The notes under the pieces are model-generated. The model saw only the letters and a program-made list of their open reading frames with translations, had not been told where the DNA came from and ran no database searches. Positions 1 to 5,695 of a stretch of 6,549 bases of DNA are shown here, in pieces. The stretch's first letter is position 1, and each line of letters opens with the position of its first letter. The stretch is from an uncultured Rhodanobacter sp. (lineage in GTDB: Bacteria > Pseudomonadota > Gammaproteobacteria > Xanthomonadales > Rhodanobacteraceae): contig CAIKJM010000553.1 in assembly GCA_903827735.1 (NCBI GenBank), positions 1 to 6,549 on the forward strand. Reading direction: 5' to 3'. A program made the translations under genes and the position numbers.

Positions 1-1158
1 ATCGCGATAGGGCCTGCCGCTGACGTACCATTTGCGCTCGAGTCCAGACCAGCGGGCGCGTTCATCGTAGGTCCAGTCGTCCAGTCCCTTGGTGTCCGTA
101 GTGTAGAACGGCCAAGCGTACATGAAGCTCTGAAACACATTGCCCTGCATCGGCGTGTCGATGCCCGGCGCGTTGGTGGCGTTGGTAGCGATCGCCTTAA
201 GCGCCGGCGGATGGTGTTTGGCGGCGGCCCACTGGGTGAAGCCGTTATAGCTTCCGCTGAACATGCCGACGCGGCCGTCGCTCCAGGGCTGTCGAGCGAG
301 CCATGCAATCACTGTCGCGGCATCCTCGCCATCGTGCACGTAAGGAACAACCTGGCCGGGGCTTCTCCCCTTGCCGCGCGTGTAGGCGACGACGCCCGCA
401 TAGCCATGGGCGGCCATCTTTATGGCATCGCTCATGCTCCAATCGTCATTGGCATAGATTGTGAAATTCAGCAGGGCGGTCAACTTCGTCGGCCCTTGGG
501 AGCGAGGTCGTACGAGAATCGCCGCGATCGTCGCTCCATCCGTCGTAGGGATCAGAACGTGGTCGTCGATAAGGAATCGGCGCTTCGCATCGGTTGTGAT
601 CAGCGCTTGCGAGCCAGGCATAAGGTACGTCCATGCGGTCAATACCTCGTGAGACGAAATGCGACTCGCGGCTGAGCTGCATAGGGCGAGCGCCATTCCT
701 GCGCAGGCTTTCTCTTGCTTAGACTCTTCGGCTCGCAGTTTGTCGAAGTCGACGCTGTACCAAGGAAGAATGTCCGCTATCTGGTGGTCAGAGAGGGAGC
801 CATAGAGTTCGGAAAACGCGCGCGCCAGCGCGGCAGAAGCGCCGGTTCCTTCTGCTTCATAGGTCTTCGCCCGGGCGTAGATTCGCCAGGGCACGAGGGC
901 GGGAACGAGCCTCGGTTCGCTCGAGCGATAGATAGTGGCCAGCTGTTCAATCGTTGCTTGCGCATCGGCGAAGCGTTCCGTAGCAAGCTGCAGTCGGTAG
1001 AGCGTCGTGAGATCGGCCGGTTTCTCGGCCGAGGCGTAGGTCGGAATCAGCGCGGCGGCGGCGGCCGATAACGCGATTTCTTTGGGCTGGATTGCTCCCC
1101 CCTTTGCCGCGGTGGCTACGAGGCTCGCGGCCAACAGCATCGACAAGGCGACTTTCAT
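1..1158 (-). CDS. Secreted CocE/NonD-type (S15-like) serine hydrolase, 3' end beyond left edge
   Basis: I translated 386 uninterrupted codons from ATG at 1158 to the window edge. Residues 1-18 look like a signal peptide (one Lys, then a hydrophobic Ala/Leu stretch), so the enzyme is probably periplasmic or secreted. Residues ~25-190 form an Ala-rich, probably helical region with a TPR-like stretch (about 58-105). The alpha/beta-hydrolase domain begins near residue 195 (LIPTTDGATIAAILVRP). Family hallmarks follow: DGEDAATVIAWLARQPWSDG (269-295 region), then GMFSGSYNG with the predicted nucleophile Ser303 (codon 250-252), then FTQWAAA. The catalytic Asp and His should lie off the left edge. The family includes cocaine esterase, glutaryl acylases and X-Pro dipeptidases; the substrate here cannot be read. 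The start is supported by GGAGAAAGGA at 1163-1172. It lies 151 bp downstream of the LytTR gene on the same strand. Confidence 0.88.
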   Translation of the reverse strand, partial: MKVALSMLLAASLVATAAKGGAIQPKEIALSAAAAALIPTYASAEKPADLTTLYRLQLATERFADAQATIEQLATIYRSSEPRLVPALVPWRIYARAKTYEAEGTGASAALARAFSELYGSLSDHQIADILPWYSVDFDKLRAEESKQEKACAGMALALCSSAASRISSHEVLTAWTYLMPGSQALITTDAKRRFLIDDHVLIPTTDGATIAAILVRPRSQGPTKLTALLNFTIYANDDWSMSDAIKMAAHGYAGVVAYTRGKGRSPGQVVPYVHDGEDAATVIAWLARQPWSDGRVGMFSGSYNGFTQWAAAKHHPPALKAIATNATNAPGIDTPMQGNVFQSFMYAWPFYTTDTKGLDDWTYDERARWSGLERKWYVSGRPYRD

Positions 1159-1162
1159 ACAG

Positions 1163-1172
1163 TCCTTTCTCC
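1163..1172 (-). promoter_or_regulatory. Ribosome binding site of the CocE/NonD hydrolase gene
   Basis: On the minus strand the purine-rich run GGAGAAAGGA ends 4 nt before the ATG at 1158. Either GGAG (10 nt spacing) or AAGGA (4 nt spacing) could pair with 16S rRNA. It supports the 1158 start together with the signal peptide that follows directly. Confidence 0.6.
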
Positions 1173-1271
1173 GGATGACGGGGTGGAACGAGGATTCGTC
1201 CCCCGCGACGTCGTCGCCGAGGCGAAGCGATAATCGCGACATCGTGGAAAAAGGTTTGAAAAAATCGACGA

Positions 1272-1294
1272 ATGAACACTCTGCCGCGATGAAC
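1272..1294 (-). repeat. GTTCAT direct repeats in the regulator-hydrolase gap
   Basis: The 151-bp gap 1159-1309 carries two copies of GTTCAT on the minus strand (1289-1294 and 1272-1277), 17 bp apart, followed by T-rich tracts (GATTTTTTC, CCTTTTTCC). LytTR proteins usually bind direct repeats on one face of DNA, so this is a conceivable operator. The 17-bp period is not the roughly 21-bp period usual for the family, and hexamers recur by chance. I see no clear hairpin terminator and no convincing -35/-10 pair in the gap. Confidence 0.2.
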
Positions 1295-1309
1295 GGGAGA
1301 TCTGAGCGG

Positions 1310-2209
1310 TCAGAGAATTCGATTACGCAGCATCTTGGCTCCGTCTCGGCTGGTCGAGATCGTATGGCCGGTTTCCATATGCAGCAGCAGACGCCCCGCA
1401 CCGGCAGGCTCCGCCCGAGCGATGCGATGGGTGTTTACGATCCAAGAGCGGTGGATACGGACGTACTTCGCTGGATCAAGGGACTTGGCGAATTCCGCCA
1501 GCGTCACCCGGACCAGATGCTTGCCGCCGAGTGTCCTCACTTCCGCGTAATCGCCCGCGCCGCCGATGCTCACCACGGTATCGATATCGAGCGGCCGGAG
1601 TTCTTCGCCAATCCGGACGAAATAACGGGAGATTCCCACGTCGGCTTGCGTCGCAGGCTCCAGTTCCGGGGTATCCGGCGATATGACGGCGACGGTGGTT
1701 TCGGTTTGATCTGCCTCTGCCGTTGCCTTGGGAACTGAGGCGGAAGCTGCTGGTTCGATGGCTTCGACCGCCATCACCTCGTGGCGCGACGCGGTGGAAT
1801 CTTTATTCTGCGCTCGCATGTGGGATACGGTGGCGATCAAGGCGTAGGTCGTCACATTTTCGAGAGACTGCCACGCCGTCCCGCTGGCTGAGAAAGGCCG
1901 CACCACGAAACCGCTCGGGCCCAAGCCGCTGAACAAACCGAGGAGGATGATCAGCACGCCATACGACAAGGTGACGAACGCGGCGCATAGCAGGAGGTGC
2001 GCGGCAAGTTGGATTACTCCTGACTGCCCGAGAAGCTGATACGTAATTATCCGTTGCACGGCCGCACCTAAGATCACCACGGGAATCGTATTGGCGGCTC
2101 CTCCCAGAAGACATCCGGCGAGATCGAGACCTAAGGCCAGCCGGATCGTGACCGCATAAGCCACAAATATGCCGGCGATCGCCAAAAGATAAAAATTTCG
2201 CTGTCTCAT
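1310..2209 (-). CDS. Membrane-anchored LytTR-family DNA-binding regulator
   Basis: 299 residues. The N-terminal third is hydrophobic, with about four membrane helices (roughly residues 5-27, 37-58, 66-92 and 113-130). A polar linker rich in Ala, Glu, Pro and Thr (131-195) leads to a C-terminal LytTR domain (196-299). Domain signs are the strand pair IDTVVSIGGAGDYAEVRT (209-226), then VTLAEFAKSL (235-244) and the diagnostic RIHRSWIVN (251-259). LytTR domains bind DNA through beta strands. Here the domain is tied to the membrane and there is no response-regulator receiver domain, so the membrane part may itself sense a signal (inference). The start is well fixed: an in-frame TAG lies six bases upstream of the ATG (plus-strand 2213-2215). 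The Shine-Dalgarno is weak (GAGA). It is divergent from the membrane-protein gene at 2548 and upstream of the hydrolase; either could be its target. Confidence 0.9.
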   Translation of the reverse strand: MRQRNFYLLAIAGIFVAYAVTIRLALGLDLAGCLLGGAANTIPVVILGAAVQRIITYQLLGQSGVIQLAAHLLLCAAFVTLSYGVLIILLGLFSGLGPSGFVVRPFSASGTAWQSLENVTTYALIATVSHMRAQNKDSTASRHEVMAVEAIEPAASASVPKATAEADQTETTVAVISPDTPELEPATQADVGISRYFVRIGEELRPLDIDTVVSIGGAGDYAEVRTLGGKHLVRVTLAEFAKSLDPAKYVRIHRSWIVNTHRIARAEPAGAGRLLLHMETGHTISTSRDGAKMLRNRIL

Positions 2210-2424
2210 TCGCTATCTCACGTCTCGCTTGAACTCCCAGCAACCAAGCCCGCGCTATTTCCTGAAGTGCTCTAGGGCTAACCATCCGAAGCGGAAAATG
2301 ACTTGTTTCGACCATACGCCGAGCCATTCAGCGATGGTCTCGCCCGCTGCGGTTCTAACAGCCTTGCGTCAGATCATAATTGGCTTGTCTACTTTGTCTG
2401 GCGAGTTAGGGAGGTCTTCGACAG

Positions 2425-2476
2425 GTTGTGAAGCGTGCTGGGGTATTCGCGTATCCGAGTAACCTCGCTTCACAAC
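2425..2476. repeat. Perfect 11-bp inverted repeat, 30-nt loop
   Basis: GTTGTGAAGCG (2425-2435) and its exact reverse complement CGCTTCACAAC (2466-2476) enclose 30 nt. It lies 72 bp upstream of the membrane-protein start. It could be a paired operator allowing looping, or a 5'-UTR stem if transcription starts further left. No T-run follows, so it does not look like an intrinsic terminator. Confidence 0.6.
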
Positions 2477-2499
2477 ACAGCCAGCCGGCTGGCTCTGTT
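2474..2499. promoter_or_regulatory. 26-bp near-perfect palindrome, candidate operator
   Basis: AACACAGCCAGCC (2474-2486) is followed directly by GGCTGGCTCTGTT (2487-2499). The halves are reverse complements except at one position, and the central 16 bp are a perfect palindrome. With no loop this suits a dimeric protein site better than an RNA hairpin. It sits 48 bp before the ATG at 2548, where a repressor of that gene could act. It shares three bases with the right arm of the 11-bp inverted repeat. The binding protein is unknown; LytTR domains normally prefer direct repeats. Confidence 0.5.
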
Positions 2500-2547
2500 A
2501 GACGATCCGGTCAGCAGAGTACCAATGGAAAGGGATGCGGTGGCGTT

Positions 2548-3501
2548 ATGTTTCGATGGATCAAGAGTCTCTGGAGCGGTTCGGAGCCGGTGGCGTTTGT
2601 CAGTGCGTATGGGCTGGCGGAATCGGTGGCGCGGCTGAAGGCGGCGACGACGTCGTGGTCGCTGTTTCGGGTTGCGGAGCAGGCGGCGGTGGGTCGGGTG
2701 AGCGAGACGCGGGTATCGTTGCGACGCGTGGTGCCGATGTTCGGCAATGCGTTCAAGCCGGTGTTTACGGGGCGCTTTAGTCAGGCCAACGGGCAGGTGG
2801 TGTTGACGGGGCGGTTCGGACTTAGCTGGTTCGTGAAGTTGTTTATCGCGTATTGGCTCGGGTTTTGTGTGCTAATTGTGCTGCTGTCGCTGCTGGCTGC
2901 CGCGCAAAAACCGGCTGCCGCAGGGATGTCGTTGGCGGGTATCGGCATGTTCGCGTTGGGGCTCGGTATGACGCGCCTGTTTGCCTGGTTATCGCGCGGC
3001 GATGCCCCGTGGCTTTCGGAGGTGATCCGCACCGCGCTGCATGCGCCGTTGTCGCCAGAGGCGGCGTTGGCCTTGCCCGCATCGCCGCCGTCGGACGCGC
3101 GTCCGCGGTTCATCCTTATCGTTACCGGCGTTTTCTGCCTCTTCGGCGTGATGTCTTTTGTCTGTGCGCTGTTGGGTATGGGCGCAGGCAGCGTCTATGC
3201 CGGTGGTGGACTGATCGAGCGCTATCCGCAAGCGGTACGTGTTGGAATCGTCGTCAACGGCGTGATGTTGTTGGCGTGCGCCTATGGCATCTATCGCCGT
3301 TATCTGTTCGCGTGGTGGGCCGGATTCGTGGTGCTGCTGTTGGGGCAGGCCTACTCCGTGGTCGATCTGTTCACTCGCGGGGATCTGGGCAATGCACGCA
3401 TACCCGGGACGATCTTCGGTGTGATGTCGGTCATTGTCGTGGGTTTTTGGGGTTGCTGGTGGCACGTGCAGCGGGTTCACTTCCGGAGGTGGAAAAGCTG
3501 A
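2548..3501 (+). CDS. Six-helix membrane protein of unknown function
   Basis: 317 residues; family not recognised. Residues 1-90 look soluble and partly beta (SETRVSLRRV, GQVVLTGRFG). About six membrane helices follow at roughly 97-118, 126-148, 188-211, 230-248, 252-273 and 288-305. A polar loop rich in Pro and Ala (150-186) separates the first pair from the last four. The tail is basic (VHFRRWKS). I chose ATG 2548 because GGAAAGGGA (2527-2535) lies 12 nt upstream and the peptide starts plausibly (MFRWIKSLW); the GTG at 2428 would add 40 low-complexity residues and has no Shine-Dalgarno. It is divergent from the LytTR gene, which may control it (inference). A decayed copy of its 3' end lies at 4388-4543. 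Confidence 0.8.
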   Translation: MFRWIKSLWSGSEPVAFVSAYGLAESVARLKAATTSWSLFRVAEQAAVGRVSETRVSLRRVVPMFGNAFKPVFTGRFSQANGQVVLTGRFGLSWFVKLFIAYWLGFCVLIVLLSLLAAAQKPAAAGMSLAGIGMFALGLGMTRLFAWLSRGDAPWLSEVIRTALHAPLSPEAALALPASPPSDARPRFILIVTGVFCLFGVMSFVCALLGMGAGSVYAGGGLIERYPQAVRVGIVVNGVMLLACAYGIYRRYLFAWWAGFVVLLLGQAYSVVDLFTRGDLGNARIPGTIFGVMSVIVVGFWGCWWHVQRVHFRRWKS

Positions 3502-3535
3502 GCGGCTTTGTCTCTGCTTAGCTGACTACCGCTCA
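3499..3535. terminator. Possible bidirectional terminator stem between convergent genes
   Basis: TGAGCGG (3499-3505, starting at the membrane gene's stop codon) is the exact reverse complement of CCGCTCA (3529-3535), with TTT following on the plus strand. The 59-bp gap 3502-3560 separates two convergent stops, where a shared terminator would be expected. The 23-nt loop is long and the T-run short, so the call is weak. Confidence 0.25.
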
Positions 3536-3560
3536 TTTGCGATAGCTCTACCACTTCGAT

Positions 3561-4247
3561 TCACCTGACAGTGCTTTGCATTAGAACAATGTGCTGGGCA
3601 CATTGTTCTCGCCGGCCGTCAATGCTCACGCGCTTGGATCCCTCCTGAAATAGAGGCGTTTGAAAACCGCCGTCGGTCGGCGGAGGCACTTTCATTTCTA
3701 TGTCTTGCCATCCTGCCTTAAATGATGCGTCAAAGAATGGCGATACCGGGAAGCATCGGACGGGAGGCGTAGAACCTCCTCCTAAGATATCCAAGTCGAC
3801 GCGTAAATCGGCGTCTTGAACCTTGAAAAGTCGTTTGGGGCGCAGTCCCGGTATAAAACGCGCCGGTCCTTTGTCCGTGGGATAAAAGGATTCTCGAACC
3901 CACACCAAAAGCTTCCAACCGTCTTTGCCGGACAAAATCATCGAATAATTTGCCGTGCGCGGATCGTCGTATGACGTAGTCATCTGCGGCATAGCAAATG
4001 CTTTCTCCACCATTTCTACGCTATCCGGATCACGCTTATCCAAACTGAGCTTGGTGATGCGCGCAACGAGCTCGCTGAAATCATATGCACATGTCGCCGT
4101 CCTTGTCGGGCGAAGCTGGCTTGCGAAGTGTGGGTTAACCGGTTCGGGAGCACCTTCGACACAAAGGGGGTGAGAGCCCGCGGCTATGGCCGGGCAAGTT
4201 GCGACAAAAATTAGTATTCCCATCAACCAACGAAAGACAGGATGCAT
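3561..4247 (-). CDS. Small exported four-cysteine protein of unknown function
   Basis: 228 residues from ATG 4247; family not recognised. Residues 1-23 form a clear signal peptide: His and Arg, then WLMGILIFVATCPAIAA, with likely cleavage after AIAA. Cys18 lies inside it, but VATC is not a standard lipobox. The mature part has four cysteines (29, 53, 165, 216), enough for two periplasmic disulfides, and a central beta-like stretch (YSMILSGKDGWKLLVWVRES, 101-120). The frame is open up to an ATG at 4334, which would add 29 residues before the signal peptide; neither start has a strong Shine-Dalgarno, and the signal peptide favours 4247. By eye it is less GC-rich than its neighbours. It lies between the membrane gene and that gene's broken paralogue, suggesting separate acquisition. 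Confidence 0.72.
   Translation of the reverse strand: MHPVFRWLMGILIFVATCPAIAAGSHPLCVEGAPEPVNPHFASQLRPTRTATCAYDFSELVARITKLSLDKRDPDSVEMVEKAFAMPQMTTSYDDPRTANYSMILSGKDGWKLLVWVRESFYPTDKGPARFIPGLRPKRLFKVQDADLRVDLDILGGGSTPPVRCFPVSPFFDASFKAGWQDIEMKVPPPTDGGFQTPLFQEGSKRVSIDGRREQCAQHIVLMQSTVR
3583..3609. repeat. Perfect 11-bp hairpin in the 3' end of the exported-protein gene
   Basis: AGAACAATGTG (3583-3593) and CACATTGTTCT (3599-3609) are exact reverse complements with a 5-nt loop. The element lies inside the coding region, over residues Glu-Gln-Cys-Ala-Gln-His-Ile-Val-Leu near the C-terminus. It ends about 20 nt before the stop. No T-run follows on either strand, so it is not a textbook terminator. 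It could stabilise the mRNA 3' end or help end the convergent transcript. Confidence 0.55.
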
Positions 4248-4387
4248 GATTGCAAGCTTCGCTATTGGAAACGACTCGAGCGAGGATAGGGCCTGCTTCA
4301 GCCCTGGTCTAGAGCGCTCTTTGATCATTGGCATTGACCAGGCGCGCAGCCGTCAGCCGCTTCAGTCTTGGTCGAGATGACGACCTC

Positions 4388-4543
4388 GTCATGCTGGCAC
4401 AGTACGCCGAATACCCGGGGATCTAAGCAAAACACGCATGCCCGCTGCGTCCTTCGGTGTGCATCGCTGATCGTCGCAACTTTCCGGTGCTGCTGGTGGT
4501 ACGCGTAGCGGGTTCACTTCCGAAGGTGGGATAGGCTGAGTGG
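4388..4543 (+). pseudogene. Decayed paralogue of the six-helix membrane protein (C-terminal remnant)
   Basis: This stretch matches the 3' end of the intact gene. From 4417, GGGGATCT..GCAA..CACGCAT pairs without a gap with 3379 onward, encoding GDLSKTRMPAASFGV against GDLGNARIPGTIFGV. Further on, AGCGGGTTCACTTCCG and the RVHFRRW codons are kept up to the position of the original stop. Identity is roughly 70-75% by eye over 127 nt, with one lost and one gained base. The copy is dead: TGA at 4468-4470, a TAG where the parent has the Gln codon before RVHFRRW, and about seven codons missing before GDL. Upstream of ~4388 the similarity fades into sequence I cannot assign. The intervals between copies are 1038 bp at both ends. 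Confidence 0.75.
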
Positions 4544-4565
4544 CGCTGACCGGGTCGACGCCTGT

Positions 4566-4589
4566 TGCTGGCCGATAAAGAGGCCAGCA
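4566..4589. repeat. 8-bp stem-loop between the two pseudogenes
   Basis: TGCTGGCC (4566-4573) pairs exactly with GGCCAGCA (4582-4589) around an 8-nt loop. No T-run follows. It may be a relic of a terminator between the former membrane-protein paralogue and the isopeptidase gene, or chance in GC-rich DNA. Confidence 0.3.
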
Positions 4590-4659
4590 CGGATGCGATT
4601 CTTCGACTACTAAGGAGTGCACTCGAGCCCGTAATGCTGCACCTTCTGATATCCCTGAT

Positions 4660-5558
4660 ATGTCGCTCGCCATGAACATGCTTGAGGCGCCGCCCGCGCT
4701 ACTGCTGCGCTGGCAGGACAACGGCGGGCAACGGTTCGCGGGCTGGTTCTTTTCGGCGCGACAAAGCGGCAAAGGACTCGCGCCGCTGTTCATTACCTAC
4801 TACAGCTGCGGCGGTTTTCTGCGCGGCGGCGTGGGCTACGAGTGGCCGCCGGTGTCGCTGGCGCAGGCCGGCATCTCCGCGCTGTGCATCGACCGACGCC
4901 CCGGCTTTACCATGGGCGTTGGCGCGCTACGGCGAAGGTATGGCCGCGGTGGAAAGCGCGATCGATCTGCTGGCCCGACAGGGCGAGATCGACCGCGCAC
5001 TCGTGGGCATGGGTGGCTTGAGTTTCGGCGGCGAGGTGACGAAGTGGACGCTCGCCCACTCGTAGCTGCTCGCCGCCGCCTCGGTCGCCAACCCGGTGCT
5101 GTCGCCGCTGTACGAGCTGATGGGTAGCATGAAAGGCGACGCCTTCGCCAATGGTTTGCGCAACCTGTGGGGCTGGGCTCGCCGAGCGAGACACCGGCGC
5201 GTTAAAAAGGCTGTCGCCGGTGTTTCAGCTGGACCGCATCGACGCGCCGATTCTGTTTTAACACTCAGAACAAGAGTACCTGTACGCGCTGGACTATGAG
5301 ATTCCCCTGATCCGCGCCCACCGCGCCGACCTCTGCGTATTCCCCAACGAGCCGCATAAAAAATTCCAACCCAAGCACAAGCTGGCCGTGTACGAAAGAA
5401 ACCTGGACTGGTTCCGCTTCTGGCTGCAGGTCTACGAAGATCCCGACCCGGTCAAGGACGCGCAGTACGCCGGCTGGCGGCAGATGAAAGCGGGTGCGCA
5501 TGGCGATAAAGGCGAGCGATTGAATACGCCGGCGGTGATCGGCGGGTCGGCATCCTGA
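4660..5558 (+). pseudogene. Broken Atxe2-like lasso peptide isopeptidase (catalytic domain only)
   Basis: Intact relatives are S9/prolyl-oligopeptidase-type enzymes with an N-terminal beta-propeller and a C-terminal hydrolase domain that cut the isopeptide bond of lasso peptides. Recognisable pieces run in order through three frames: LLLRWQDNGGQRFAGWFF, LFITYYSCGGFLRGG and ISALCIDRRPGF (frame of 4660); RYGEGMAAVESAIDLLARQ, VGMGGLSFGGEV and ASVANPVLSPLYELMGS (frame of 4922); SPVFQLDRIDAPI, SEQEYLYALDYEIPLIRAHR, EPHKKFQPKHKLAVYERN and LDWFRFWLQ (frame of 5205). Lesions: frameshift near 4911-4921, TAG at 5063-5065, one base lost near 5171-5176, another near 5199-5205, TAA at 5259-5261 where a Gln codon is likely. 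Catalytic positions survive: Ser 5021-5023, Glu 5268-5270, His 5355-5357. No propeller is encoded upstream, so roughly half the enzyme is gone. Homology is clear from about 4678; the frame is open from 4579. Confidence 0.85.
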
Positions 5559-5587
5559 TTGGCGTTGGCCAGAGGCGCAATTGGCCA

Positions 5588-5605
5588 CTTGCGGTCAGCC
5601 GCAAG
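5588..5605. terminator. Hairpin between the isopeptidase pseudogene and the epoxide hydrolase
   Basis: CTTGCGG (5588-5594) and CCGCAAG (5599-5605) pair exactly around a TCAG loop. It lies in the 137-bp gap between the convergent stops at 5558 and 5696, where a terminator is expected. Neither strand shows a T-run after it, so intrinsic termination is unproven. The rest of the gap holds nothing I recognise. Confidence 0.3.
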
Positions 5606-5695
5606 CGACGGCTTGAAAGACACCCGATTGCTCCGTCTGGCTTCATGCGCCCCTTCCGCTTGCCCTTGATCGCAGATATCCGAGACAAGACCCGT

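Larger units (their letters stand above)
2210..2547. promoter_or_regulatory. Divergent intergenic region with candidate operators
   Basis: 338 bp without a convincing gene, between the divergently transcribed LytTR regulator and the six-helix membrane protein. It must hold both promoters, but no strong -35/-10 pair stands out; the best weak plus-strand pair is TTCTAA and CATAAT with 17 bp between (2353-2381). The right half contains two overlapping symmetric elements, entered separately. A GTG at 2428 opens a frame into the membrane gene, but it lacks a Shine-Dalgarno and runs through both symmetric elements. Confidence 0.5.

Noticed and set aside
1082..1738. A 218-codon plus-strand open frame.
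   Set aside because: It runs antisense to the LytTR coding end and the hydrolase start, its product looks like no protein family, and the minus-strand genes have clear domains.
2353..2503. A possible integron attC site: TCTAACAG at 2354-2361 is complementary to CTGTTAGA at 2495-2502, and GTTAGAC fits the R' box.
   Set aside because: The 151-bp length is beyond the usual range, the inner L boxes do not pair, and no second site flanks the downstream gene.
2428..2547. A GTG start giving the membrane protein 40 more residues.
   Set aside because: No Shine-Dalgarno, low-complexity product, and it would put both symmetric regulatory elements inside coding sequence.
2853..3521. A 222-codon alternative plus-strand frame within the membrane gene.
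   Set aside because: Arg/Cys-rich product typical of an out-of-frame GC-rich reading; the other frame gives regular membrane helices.
4549..4674. A short open plus-strand frame (RLLLADKEASTDAILRLL) before the isopeptidase pseudogene.
   Set aside because: No start codon with a Shine-Dalgarno and no recognised family; it could be a shifted relic but I cannot support it.
4389..4793. A 134-codon minus-strand frame.
   Set aside because: It is antisense to the membrane-protein remnant and the isopeptidase pseudogene. It resembles the antisense frame of the intact gene only because the DNA is duplicated.
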